The position numbers were made by a program, and so were the translations under genes. This document shows positions 9,863 to 18,236 of a DNA stretch of 64,000 nt, piece after piece. The notes under the pieces were generated by a model. It saw only the letters and a list, made by a program, of their open reading frames with translations, did no database searches and was not told the DNA's origin. Each line of letters opens with the position of its first letter. The stretch's first letter is position 1. Source of the DNA: Pseudohongiella spirulinae (GTDB lineage: Bacteria > Pseudomonadota > Gammaproteobacteria > Pseudomonadales > Pseudohongiellaceae); contig NZ_CP013189.1 in NCBI RefSeq assembly GCF_001444425.1, forward strand, positions 2,108,001-2,172,000, read 5' to 3'.

Positions 9863-10249
9863 TTAAGCTCTGATGAGGTGGGCTGAGGTGTATCTCTCTT
9901 CCCACCAACAGATTCCAGCCTTGAGCTGTAGTAGCTCGCCGCTTTTTAAGGTCATGTCGGTGTACATGGGTCCGGCATTCCAGCCCATTGCCTCTGACCG
10001 AACTGCGGTTCGCAAGGTTTCTAACTCTTCAATCAGGCAAACGATGTGTACGATCGCCTCAGAGGTGATCATCTTCGATTCAACAAAATCGGTCGGATCC
10101 ACCTGTGTGCTATCAGGGCCTGGGAAAACGCCCAGAAGTGGCAGCTCTTCTGTAATGTCATCAATCGGTTGCTGGTCTGCAGCGTGCGTGATTTTCACGA
10201 ACGTCTGATCCAGCTGCGAGTTGAGGTGCGCGATAAATGAATCGATCAT
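9863..10249 (-). CDS. Tail terminator protein, gpU-like
   Basis: A 128-residue protein (MIDSFIAHLNSQLDQTFVKI) with the alternating helix-strand content of phage tail terminators, which cap the tail tube and join it to the head. It lies between the gpZ-like and tail tube genes, the same order as Z-U-V in lambda. Its start overlaps the gpZ-like stop by four bases. Assigned mainly by order and size (lambda gpU has 131 residues). Confidence 0.72.
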   Translation of the reverse strand: MIDSFIAHLNSQLDQTFVKITHAADQQPIDDITEELPLLGVFPGPDSTQVDPTDFVESKMITSEAIVHIVCLIEELETLRTAVRSEAMGWNAGPMYTDMTLKSGELLQLKAGICWWEERYTSAHLIRA

Positions 10250-10818
10250 AATTTGCTCAACTGATAATCAATCTGTCTGGAAAGCTCAATCGGGTACTGT
10301 CGTTCAACGAACTGCCCGACCTTCTCCAGCACCTCATCAGACCCAACCATCTGAGGGATAGATGGGCCGTAGAGCGCCTGAAGCGGCAAGCGCTTGGTCT
10401 GTCCGGCTTTTTCTCGCTGGTAGATATGCACATTGCCGCTTTTGCCGGTCGCAATGAATCCGCGCTTTGTTAGATATCGGCGTTTGTTTTTGTACAACTT
10501 GGTCGTTGCGCCCATGCGCCTGCCGCGCGGGGTGCTGACCTTCTTAAATTGTCCGCCGAAATTAATCAGCCCAATTCGGCGGCCGACATATTCCAGAACT
10601 GCGGTGGTTTGATCGCGGCGCACCACTATCCGGATCCGGCGCGACAGTGCACCCCTTATGGTTGCAGCTGTTACGCTATACTTTTCCCTGGCTGCCCTTG
10701 ATATCTGGGTGGCCGTGGAACTTCGAAGCCGGGTAAGCGCAGAGAGCTGGGCTTTTCTAAAAACCTCCGGATCAATCTGTCGAATCTTTTCGTCCAGGTT
10801 GTCCTTAAATTCAATCAT
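10246..10818 (-). CDS. Minor tail protein Z-like
   Basis: A 190-residue very basic protein. It has a helical N-terminus (LDEKIRQIDPEVFRKAQLSA) and an RAAREKYSVTAATIRGAL segment of the type found in prophage minor tail protein Z (lambda gpZ, 192 residues). gpZ helps connect tail to head and position the DNA end in the connector. The gene overlaps both neighbours by four bases. Confidence 0.82.
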   Translation of the reverse strand: MIEFKDNLDEKIRQIDPEVFRKAQLSALTRLRSSTATQISRAAREKYSVTAATIRGALSRRIRIVVRRDQTTAVLEYVGRRIGLINFGGQFKKVSTPRGRRMGATTKLYKNKRRYLTKRGFIATGKSGNVHIYQREKAGQTKRLPLQALYGPSIPQMVGSDEVLEKVGQFVERQYPIELSRQIDYQLSKL

Positions 10819-11102
10819 CGAATTTCTACTGTTGTGACATGTCCGTCATCGGAGACCTTTCGAACAACTCGCCATGTTCGATCAGGCGCAACAATCAGAT
10901 CACCGTCCACCGGTTTGCTAAACGGGAAATCGACATTTGCCCAAACAGCAGCATTAATGTACTGCCCCGCACCGGTATCATCGTCGATGATCTCCAGATT
11001 GCGCTCGATCAGGATTTGAAAGCTCTGCTTATTGGTTGACTGGGTGTATTCCAGCGCACCGCCAAATGCCGCCACAGCGGTTTGTGACATCAGATCAAAC
11101 AT
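10815..11102 (-). CDS. Head-tail joining protein (gpFII-like position)
   Basis: A 95-residue beta-rich protein (MFDLMSQTAVAAFGGALEYT, ending VTTVEIR) between the capsid-decoration-like gene and gpZ. Lambda FII, a small beta barrel at the head-tail joint, has this place and size. Sequence contains PVDGDLIVAPDRTWRVVRKV, a pattern common in such adaptors. Four-base overlap with the gpZ-like gene. Confidence 0.7.
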   Translation of the reverse strand: MFDLMSQTAVAAFGGALEYTQSTNKQSFQILIERNLEIIDDDTGAGQYINAAVWANVDFPFSKPVDGDLIVAPDRTWRVVRKVSDDGHVTTVEIR

Positions 11103-11119
11103 CTGTGGCGGCCCCCGGG

Positions 11120-11470
11120 TTAAGCGCCAGCTTCCTGGATGATTGCAGTGCCATCGAGCCGGACAGCAGCTGTGGTTGTCCCACTGGCCAGCGTGTCCAT
11201 AAACACGCCGACTCGATAGTTCGATGTCGCGGTCACTGTGAGCTCGTCATTAACAGGATCCCAGTAAGCAACCTGGAACTGGGCTGGCTCATCGGCTGAC
11301 TTTTTCGGGAGAGTGAAAACGCCAGTGACCTGCAGCTCGCACTCGTCACCGATTGCACCATCTGTTGAGGCAACGCCGAACAGATTCTCGATCAGCACGC
11401 CATCGCCGCTGGTGGCCGCAGCCAACAGAATTGCGGTCACTGTGTGACCGGACTGAATGAAATTTTTCAT
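11120..11470 (-). CDS. DUF2190-type capsid protein
   Basis: A 116-residue protein opening MKNFIQSGHTVTAILLAAAT with SGDGVLIENLFGVAS. These features match the DUF2190 family found next to phage capsid genes and thought to act as capsid decoration or cement. The beta-rich sequence and position downstream of the capsid gene agree. A hairpin terminator separates it from the capsid gene, so its expression may be lower or separately tuned. Confidence 0.8.
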   Translation of the reverse strand: MKNFIQSGHTVTAILLAAATSGDGVLIENLFGVASTDGAIGDECELQVTGVFTLPKKSADEPAQFQVAYWDPVNDELTVTATSNYRVGVFMDTLASGTTTAAVRLDGTAIIQEAGA

Positions 11471-11510
11471 GAGATTTACTCCAGAATTAAAATGTTTCTG
11501 TTCGAACCAA

Positions 11511-11536
11511 AAAGGCCACCCCTTGGTGGCCTTTTG
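11511..11536 (-). terminator. Bidirectional hairpin terminator after capsid gene
   Basis: A perfect 11-bp stem, AAAAGGCCACC paired with GGTGGCCTTTT around a four-base loop, with T-runs readable in both directions. It lies 14 bases past the capsid stop, within the late operon. It probably attenuates transcription to make capsid more abundant than later products. Confidence 0.85.
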
Positions 11537-11550
11537 AGATTTGGATCAGA

Positions 11551-13644
11551 TTACTGCCCGGCGTTCTTCAGCAGGCCGCGGTAGTCGATCACGCCAGCAC
11601 CGAAGTCCAGCACCGCCTTGATCTGAACGCCATCGACCTCGAAACCATTTTGCGTTTCGATGTACACACCCTCTTCGCCAGTCAGGTACGCATACTCGAT
11701 GGTATCGATACGGTTTGGCGCTGCCGCCACATACCAGGCCTTTGGATCAGCATAATCGAGCAGAGGCTCAACGATCAGTTCCATCGAGTTGGTAAAGACG
11801 TTCACGTTATCCGTGTCGTTGGCCATGATGGCTGACAGCAGCTTCTGGAAAGTTGTCTCCAGGGCGGCTGGCACCAGGGCGTACTGAGCACGCAGGTTCA
11901 GGTTGCGAGTGCCGTTCAATGCCTTCTGCACACGCATCATCTTGCGCGCCTCGGACAAAGTGGTTTCGCTTGGAACGCCGCCTGTGCCCAGGTTTTTGTG
12001 ATCAGCATGGAACAGCGCCTTGTTGTCGCTCATCTTGACGTTGTTGATGATCAGGCCCCAGACAACAGAGTTCTCCAGATCAGCAGCTGCATCGCCGAAT
12101 GACTGCGGCACGCGCGTGAACGCATCCAGGTCATCATTGATGATTGTTTTGCGAGTCAGGCTAATGATCTTGCCGTAGGTTTCCAGGTTGTAACGCTCTT
12201 TGCCGTCACCCATGGTTCCGTGCTTGAACTCGCCGTTTTCGTTGACCTTCTCCAGCGCAGGCGCTTCACCCAACTGAGCCCGGTTAATCGGCTTGAAGTC
12301 GTTCGCACTTACGCGGCGCGAGAAAGGCAGGAATGTTCTCGGATAGGCGTCGTAGCCGGCGCGCAGCGACTTGTTCGCAACATCAGCCAGGATGTTGGGG
12401 AAGTCGCTGGTGGTGTGCATAGCCTTGGTGGCGATGGCGTTGTTGTTCATGCCACCCACTGAAACGCCAGCGTTTTGCAGACAGAAGCGGGCAATCTCGA
12501 CCAATGACATTTGGGTAAAATCATTACCCTCTTTGTGGTCCATCAGGCCCGCTTTGGCCATCAGGCCTTTGGTAATATCTTCTCGCAACATCGATGTGTC
12601 GTGATTGACAGTGACGAAGTTGGAGGGCTGCGCCTTGCTGTCACGATCTGCGACAACTTCGAGGATGGCTTCGCGGGCCAGCTCCATGCTGCCAAGGTTC
12701 TTATCAACAATGGCATTGGTTTCAGCATCACTGAGCCGCACCTTTTGCGCCAGCGCACGAATATCGGCATTAAGCTGGGCGCGGGCCGCCAGGGCGGTAT
12801 TGACCGCTTCGGTCACATCGCTTTTATCTGCAGCGGCAGATTCGCGAGGCTCGGCTGGTTTTCGGCTTTGCGGCTCGTTCTGCGCAGTGTTGATGGGATC
12901 GGCGCCACCGTTTGCCGCCGGGTTCTTTGCCTGCTCTTCAGCTTTGTTAGGCATAGTTGTTACTCCTTGCATTGATTTGGCGGTGCTCGCCGTGGATTCC
13001 CCGAAAAGCTGAATGGCCGCCTTCGGAGCGTTTTCGAAATCACTGAGATTGAGCGCCAGCGACGCTGCAGCTTTGACCGGCTCGACAATTTCGTCGATCA
13101 AGCCATAAGCCAGCGCATCCTGCGCATTAATCCATGTCTCTTGTGTGAGCATTTCAGCCAGCTCCTCTCGGGAGCCTGTGAAGCGCTGCATGTAGATGTT
13201 GCTGATGTCAGTTTCAAAACCGTCAAGGGTGTCGGCCATTTTTCGCATGTCGTCGGCGTTACCAAACACTCCGTTGATCGGCTTGTGGATCATCAGCCAG
13301 GCATTTTCTGGCATTGATATTTTTCCGCCATTGCCGCCAGCCATTGCGATAACTGAGGCCATTGATGCGGCCATTCCATCTATGTGGATGTTCACTGGCT
13401 TTTCTGCATATTTGAGGCGGTTATAAACCACCAGGCCCTCCATGATGTAGCCACCCGGAGAGTGTATTCTGACGTTCAGCTCATCGTTTGCATCGATCAG
13501 CGCATCAATCTCCTGGGCCAGGGTCAGCGCGTCGTTGCCTTCCCACCAGTCTCCGATCACGCCATAGATCAGCAGCGTCTTTCCGTCGCTGCCAATCATC
13601 AATTTTGAGTCTGCCGCGCTAGTCTTGCTCGTTGTTCGGGGCAT
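11551..13644 (-). CDS. ClpP-type prohead protease fused to major capsid protein
   Basis: A 697-residue fusion. Residues about 20-200 are a ClpP-like serine protease: IHSPGG, then the nucleophile motif GMAASMASVIAMAG, then the histidine motif ENAWLMIHKP. Residues 230-340 are a charged, Ala/Glu-rich scaffold-like linker. The rest is a Mu gpT-like capsid domain, seen in ISLTRKTIINDDLDAFTRVP and the C-terminal GVIDYRGLLKNAGQ. A strong internal start (ATG 12954, AAGGAG eight bases upstream) could give a protease-free 467-residue form, much as lambda C overlaps Nu3. The start overlaps the portal gene by 26 bases. Confidence 0.88.
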   Translation of the reverse strand: MPRTTSKTSAADSKLMIGSDGKTLLIYGVIGDWWEGNDALTLAQEIDALIDANDELNVRIHSPGGYIMEGLVVYNRLKYAEKPVNIHIDGMAASMASVIAMAGGNGGKISMPENAWLMIHKPINGVFGNADDMRKMADTLDGFETDISNIYMQRFTGSREELAEMLTQETWINAQDALAYGLIDEIVEPVKAAASLALNLSDFENAPKAAIQLFGESTASTAKSMQGVTTMPNKAEEQAKNPAANGGADPINTAQNEPQSRKPAEPRESAAADKSDVTEAVNTALAARAQLNADIRALAQKVRLSDAETNAIVDKNLGSMELAREAILEVVADRDSKAQPSNFVTVNHDTSMLREDITKGLMAKAGLMDHKEGNDFTQMSLVEIARFCLQNAGVSVGGMNNNAIATKAMHTTSDFPNILADVANKSLRAGYDAYPRTFLPFSRRVSANDFKPINRAQLGEAPALEKVNENGEFKHGTMGDGKERYNLETYGKIISLTRKTIINDDLDAFTRVPQSFGDAAADLENSVVWGLIINNVKMSDNKALFHADHKNLGTGGVPSETTLSEARKMMRVQKALNGTRNLNLRAQYALVPAALETTFQKLLSAIMANDTDNVNVFTNSMELIVEPLLDYADPKAWYVAAAPNRIDTIEYAYLTGEEGVYIETQNGFEVDGVQIKAVLDFGAGVIDYRGLLKNAGQ

Positions 13645-15067
13645 TGGACTGCTCCTCTTTCGGTTGTTTATCGAAAAGATCTACTTCCAGATCGCGGAAG
13701 CGCTTCATGTCATCAGCAATTTCTTTGGCCCATTCGTCCGGATCGCGGTTGTTTTCCCGCGCCCAGTCGCTGAACGACTTCAGCTTGCCCTGGATTGCTT
13801 TCGAGATCGCGGGCAGCTCTTTTGGCGGGTCGATCATTTCGCGGCGCGGTGGCGTCCATTCGTAGTAGACGCCCGACAGGTTTATTCCTCGCAAAGCAGC
13901 GGCCTCAATGAACCACTTCTCTATGCCCTGGCACAGCAGCGGAATAAGCATGTTCTTTTGCAGGTGCGAAATCGTTCGGCCAAATTCGATGAATCCCATC
14001 TTCCCGGATGAGAAGTTCACGCCGCGCAAATCACCAGTGGCAGCTTGATATGTCACGCCAGACGGGGCACTTGCGCCCATCAGCTCCGTGGTCAGGTATT
14101 CGGCATGACCAGAGGTTGTCGGCGGAGTCACATAGGAAACATCTTCCATGTAGCTCAGCTTCGTGAGCATGGCCGGCTCCATCTTTTCCGGCAGGATATC
14201 TCCGGCCTTTTTGGATGGATCGTCGCTTTTGATGAACGCGCCAAAGCAAGCCGCGACCTTTTGCAGGCCAAGCACTGCGTCTTGAAACTCATCCACGTTT
14301 TTCAGACGCAGAAAACCGGCAGCGCCTCGTGGCATGCCGCGAACCTGCCCGGGGCGGCGGATCTCATAGAGATGGATTACATTGGCAGCGTCGTGGCGCT
14401 TTGAGTTAAAACGCCTGAAGCCATACTCACCGGGGTGATCTTCGAATAACCAGTATGCAGCCCTGCGGCCCTGGGCATCGAATTCGACACCCTGGACAAT
14501 GCGCCCACCGTTTGACAGAGCCGTAACATTTTTTGTGTGGTCGAGAAAATCACCTTCGAGCACGCGGATCTTCAGTGGTACCGCCATGGTCGGGTCATTG
14601 ACGATCTGGCGCACGATCAACGCCTCGCCGCTGTCATTCTCAGTTCGAAACGCCAGTGACTGCAGTCCGAACAAATTCATGCGGCCATCTGCATCACAGT
14701 CAGTTGTCCATGACCAGTCCTGCATCAGCTCCTGGGCGCGCTTTCTTTTCCGCTCTGACGAGTGCTTTGCCCCTGGCACAATGCCAGCGCCAACGACATT
14801 GAACACCAGCGAGTCGCTTATCTTGCTCGCATACGGGTTGTTGCGCCGAAGGTCTCGGGAAAAAGCGCGAACTCTGGGAAGCGCTGCGCCGATTTCCATG
14901 TTTGCGCTGCTATCACTTCCTCTGGTCCAGCCGTTTCGGCCCTTACCGGCGGCATCATATTTGTTCATCGCATCGCCGAGATAGTTCATCTTTGCGCGAG
15001 CGAATGCGCGAGAGGCGCCCCAGCCTGGGAACAGGAAGCCAATGGTTTTATCAAGTGCGTTTGTCAT
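13619..15067 (-). CDS. Portal protein, lambda gpB-like
   Basis: A 482-residue protein (MTNALDKTIGFLFPGWGASR) with the features of lambda-type portals. These are ARAFSRDLRRNNPYASKISD-like DNA-facing helices near the N-terminus, the RVLEGDFLDH segment, and a helical C-terminus ending PNNEQD. It forms the dodecameric channel at the capsid vertex used for packaging. The gene lies between the gpW-like and protease-capsid genes, as in lambda W-B-C. It overlaps the gpW-like frame by four bases. Confidence 0.9.
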   Translation of the reverse strand: MTNALDKTIGFLFPGWGASRAFARAKMNYLGDAMNKYDAAGKGRNGWTRGSDSSANMEIGAALPRVRAFSRDLRRNNPYASKISDSLVFNVVGAGIVPGAKHSSERKRKRAQELMQDWSWTTDCDADGRMNLFGLQSLAFRTENDSGEALIVRQIVNDPTMAVPLKIRVLEGDFLDHTKNVTALSNGGRIVQGVEFDAQGRRAAYWLFEDHPGEYGFRRFNSKRHDAANVIHLYEIRRPGQVRGMPRGAAGFLRLKNVDEFQDAVLGLQKVAACFGAFIKSDDPSKKAGDILPEKMEPAMLTKLSYMEDVSYVTPPTTSGHAEYLTTELMGASAPSGVTYQAATGDLRGVNFSSGKMGFIEFGRTISHLQKNMLIPLLCQGIEKWFIEAAALRGINLSGVYYEWTPPRREMIDPPKELPAISKAIQGKLKSFSDWARENNRDPDEWAKEIADDMKRFRDLEVDLFDKQPKEEQSNAPNNEQD

Positions 15068-15264
15068 TCGATGCCCTTATCAAAAGTTGGGCGAAGCACA
15101 TCCGGGCCAGAGCTGCCCGAAATCTGACGCTGCAATTCGTCGCGAATGCTGCGCATCTCGTTCAGGGATCTGTAAGTCACCCGCCGCCCATTCATGTGAA
15201 TTTCAAGGGCGCCAAGGGCGATTGCTTCCTTTATCTTTGCCAGTTGTTGTGCTGCTGTGCTCAT
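15064..15264 (-). CDS. Head-tail joining protein gpW-like
   Basis: A 66-residue protein, MSTAAQQLAKIKEAIALGAL, containing HMNGRRVTYRSLNEMRSIRD. This is the two-helix, one-hairpin pattern of gpW (68 residues in lambda), which sits below the portal and completes the filled head. ATG 15264 overlaps the terminase stop as TGATG, so a longer upstream reading is unlikely. Confidence 0.9.
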   Translation of the reverse strand: MSTAAQQLAKIKEAIALGALEIHMNGRRVTYRSLNEMRSIRDELQRQISGSSGPDVLRPTFDKGIE

Positions 15265-17198
15265 CAGTCTCGATTCCAATAACTTGATTTTCTGCGCTGG
15301 TCTGGCTTTGGTTCGTCTTCGCGGCGGCGCGGCTGGATGGTCAGAAGATCCAGTCCAAAGTACTGCTGCGATATGCGCAGCGCGACCAGGTTGCCCACAC
15401 GGCAATCAAGAGCCTCGTTTCGCACCCCGCTGGGCAGAATGTATTTATAGACCGGCCGTCCGCGGCTATAGTCGAGCCGCTTATTTTCAGATGTCAGCAT
15501 CTTGAAATAGGCTTCGTTGTACATATCGTCCCGATTCGGGAAGTGGCAATATCCTGGTCCGATGTCCTTGATCGCCAGCCTGTTGTACACCAGGTCTTTA
15601 GCATTTTCGGTTCCCACCAAAGTCAGGAACACGCCTTTTTTGTTCGGCTTTTTTGGAAAGTCCGCGATCGGCTTGCCGTATGTGCTTGCGCCTTTGGTCG
15701 GGATAATCCAGTGCACTCCGTGCTTGCGCGAGAACGCGTACACCTCGTCTGTGTAATGGCCGCCGGAGTCCATGCCAATTCGGCTAACTGGTATTACCAG
15801 CCCGTCATTGCGCTTGAATTGTTTGCGCAGCATCTCGGCCAGTATGTCCCAGACCGCCTGATTGGACAGATTGCCCATCAGCACCTGATATTCGATAGAG
15901 TAGCTTTGCTCGTCGGTGCCCCAGCCGCAGATCTCAAACTCAAATCTGTCGTCCTGAACATCCACACCGCCAGTTATGAAAACAACCTGGTCAGGCACAT
16001 CGCCGCCGTAGTTCTCGCGCCGGTTGTACAGGATCTCATTGTCCGGCTTGTCGCCGACATCCTGTTTCCAGGTTTCTCCAAGGCGCGTGTTGATAAACGT
16101 CTTGAGCTTTGTGTCATCGCCCAGCCGGGCCTTCTCAACTGCCTTCAGATACTGATCAACCATCTGTGGCCAGGTGAAGAATATCGAGTAGATTGAGGAG
16201 TACCGATCAAACCCAACATGCTTTGGCGGATCGGTGACCGTTCCGTCGGGGGAGCGGATTTCACCATCTTCATCAATCCAGTGACCTTGCTCGCTGACCC
16301 AGCGCCCGCGATCCCAGACAGCCGTCAGCTCCTGGTAATAAAATTTGTCTGCACAGTGGCGGCACACATAATGGGCCGTTTTATGGTCTGTCCCTTCCCA
16401 CTTGATGCCGAACGACGCCTTGCTTCCACCCCACTCCAACAGCTGGAACTCGTCACAGCGGGGGCACGGCACCTGGAATTCAAAAACAACGTCAGCCTCA
16501 TTGAGGGAGTCCGTGATCTGGCAAGACCCTTCGATCTTTGGTGTTGATCCGCGAATCGATTTTGGGAATGATGAGGTTGTGATCCTCACATCGCCGAGGT
16601 CGGTCGGCTTGCCCTCACCGCCCACATCACGAGTAAAGCCGCTCAACTCGTCGTACATGGCGACATCTTTGGTCAAGCGCCGGTAGTTTCTCGGGCTTTC
16701 GCCGCCCCGGATATCGAGAGTCGATCCAACAAACACCTTTTTGCTGAGCGTGTTGTCTTTGGACTTTTTATCGTAACTGGGGAATATGTCCCTGACGACA
16801 TCAACATCTCGGATTGCCGGGTTAATCTCATCCTTAACGAACTCTTCAGCGTCGCTGTCGGTTGGCTGAAACACTACAATGTTTCGCTTTCTGTGCTCAG
16901 CGAAGTAACACATCGCGGCAACGATTATCTTCGTATACCCAGTCCGTGCACTCTTTCGCCAGGTGATCACCTCGATGTCATCATTGCTGATGCAATCCAT
17001 GATCCCTTTTTGTGGCGGAAGCGTCTCCCAAGGCCCTTCAACAGCACTGGACTCTGGGCTGAGATAGAAATTCTCATCTGCCCATGCCGACAGAGTCAGT
17101 GGCTCGGGCTTGTAAAGCGGCTTTAATCCGTGGCGGATGGCCCTATCAATCGAATCCCGGCAATTTATCCCAGGGTAGCTCGACTTTACTTGCTGCAT
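15264..17198 (-). CDS. Terminase large subunit, lambda gpA-like
   Basis: A 644-residue protein matching the phage terminase large subunit GpA family (lambda gpA is 641). The ATPase part has the Walker A-like EVITWRKSARTGYTK near residue 85 and an IVVFQPTDSDAEEFVKDEIN segment. The middle has a zinc-binding pair (CPRCDEF and CRHC). The C-terminal nuclease part has GVDVQDDRFEFEICG. It cuts concatemeric DNA at cos and powers packaging with the Nu1-like subunit, whose gene it overlaps by 53 bases. Confidence 0.95.
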   Translation of the reverse strand: MQQVKSSYPGINCRDSIDRAIRHGLKPLYKPEPLTLSAWADENFYLSPESSAVEGPWETLPPQKGIMDCISNDDIEVITWRKSARTGYTKIIVAAMCYFAEHRKRNIVVFQPTDSDAEEFVKDEINPAIRDVDVVRDIFPSYDKKSKDNTLSKKVFVGSTLDIRGGESPRNYRRLTKDVAMYDELSGFTRDVGGEGKPTDLGDVRITTSSFPKSIRGSTPKIEGSCQITDSLNEADVVFEFQVPCPRCDEFQLLEWGGSKASFGIKWEGTDHKTAHYVCRHCADKFYYQELTAVWDRGRWVSEQGHWIDEDGEIRSPDGTVTDPPKHVGFDRYSSIYSIFFTWPQMVDQYLKAVEKARLGDDTKLKTFINTRLGETWKQDVGDKPDNEILYNRRENYGGDVPDQVVFITGGVDVQDDRFEFEICGWGTDEQSYSIEYQVLMGNLSNQAVWDILAEMLRKQFKRNDGLVIPVSRIGMDSGGHYTDEVYAFSRKHGVHWIIPTKGASTYGKPIADFPKKPNKKGVFLTLVGTENAKDLVYNRLAIKDIGPGYCHFPNRDDMYNEAYFKMLTSENKRLDYSRGRPVYKYILPSGVRNEALDCRVGNLVALRISQQYFGLDLLTIQPRRREDEPKPDQRRKSSYWNRD

Positions 17199-17637
17199 TT
17201 TGAGCCTTGATGATTTCTCGATTGATGTTGGTCATTTCCGTCGAAGTAAGTGATGGCACCCGCTTTTTGATCTTGGACGGTACCGCGCCCAGGATTGCAC
17301 TGATGCGCTGGCTCAACTCGGCCAGCGCCCATTCCAGCAATTCGACTGGTGCCTGCTCCCGTCTGGTGACCGCATTCTCCATCTCCAGCTTATCAGCCTG
17401 CTCTTTGGTGAGCCTGGTGCGCTGGGCATCATAGTCATCGTCATCGGCACCGGAACTCGACCTGCGTGCCTCAACATGCGCCAGCCGATTATCCAGGATG
17501 TCGCGCATCGTGAAGTATGCCTCGCGACCTTGGCGGGCGACCGGCTCTACGCCCCACTTGTCGAACGCCTGGGTGCTAATCCCAAGACTACGTGCCACTT
17601 GTGACTTATTGAGCCAGTAGGCCTCTTTTTTCGCCAT
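17146..17637 (-). CDS. Terminase small subunit, Nu1-like
   Basis: A 163-residue protein, MAKKEAYWLNKSQVARSLGI, with an N-terminal winged helix-turn-helix (KSQVARSLGISTQAFDKWG) like lambda Nu1, which binds cos. A charged linker (SSSGADDDDYDAQRTRLTKE) and a helical C-terminus that should bind the large subunit follow. ATG 17637 is chosen over an upstream TTG at 17646. Confidence 0.88.
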   Translation of the reverse strand: MAKKEAYWLNKSQVARSLGISTQAFDKWGVEPVARQGREAYFTMRDILDNRLAHVEARRSSSGADDDDYDAQRTRLTKEQADKLEMENAVTRREQAPVELLEWALAELSQRISAILGAVPSKIKKRVPSLTSTEMTNINREIIKAQNAASKVELPWDKLPGFD

Positions 17638-17749
17638 GGTTACCAAACAACAACCTGATTGTGAAAATTTTCATAATTAGCGCGAAATCGCGGTTCCTCG
17701 CACCCGTACTGCAGATCGCCGGGGAGGACCCGCTCGATTTTTCGGGCGG

Positions 17750-17932
17750 TCAGATCCGGTCGATGGCATCCTGGGCATCGCTAGCCAGAGACCGAAGCTC
17801 ATCGGCAGTGATCTGGCGGCCTTCGGCCTGTGCCGCTTCCCGAAGTGCTTGCAGCTTTTTGATGCTGATGTGCGCATCAGCCGCAAGGTCCAGCGCCAGG
17901 TTTATGATCTGGATGACTTTAATTGCGTCCAC
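17750..17932 (-). CDS. Small phage protein in lysis-packaging junction
   Basis: A 60-residue mostly helical protein with a GTG start at 17932 (reads VDAIKVIQIINLALDLAADA). It overlaps the lipoprotein gene by 14 bases, with a GGAG site ten bases upstream. No family recognised. A related role in lysis, or a small regulator of packaging, is possible. The 112 bases downstream of it up to Nu1 hold no gene and are the likely cos region. Confidence 0.55.
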   Translation of the reverse strand: MDAIKVIQIINLALDLAADAHISIKKLQALREAAQAEGRQITADELRSLASDAQDAIDRI

Positions 17933-18236
17933 GGGTCAGAATCTCCTGTGCAGTAGCGAGCAACTGGGAAGCTCTGGCCAGTGCTGATTCGGCCTGTGCC
18001 TCGAACCCGGCTTCATAGAGATCGGTGGCGCTATCAAGAATGTCTTTCGCCTCCTGAAGCGCGCTCCTGACCCTGTCTTTGGCGGGCTCGTCCAGATCAG
18101 CGTCAGCGGCCGTTTCAGCGATCGCTTCAATGCTCAGGTAGCCAACGGCTATGCTCTCTGGCACTGACGCCTGTTGAATCACTGAGCATCCAATCAGGGC
18201 GATCAGCAGCGCTGTGATAGCAGCCAGTTTTTGCAT
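17919..18236 (-). CDS. Phage lipoprotein, possible outer-membrane spanin
   Basis: A 105-residue protein with a type II signal sequence, MQKLAAITALLIALIGCSVI, whose lipobox puts the lipidated Cys at residue 17. The rest is acidic and helical. An outer-membrane lipoprotein in a lysis cassette is the expected partner of an inner-membrane spanin, and the single-TM protein at 19409-19699 could be that partner. The two are not nested as in lambda Rz/Rz1. GGAG lies eight bases before ATG 18236. It overlaps the lipase gene by 34 bases. Confidence 0.75.
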   Translation of the reverse strand: MQKLAAITALLIALIGCSVIQQASVPESIAVGYLSIEAIAETAADADLDEPAKDRVRSALQEAKDILDSATDLYEAGFEAQAESALARASQLLATAQEILTRGRN

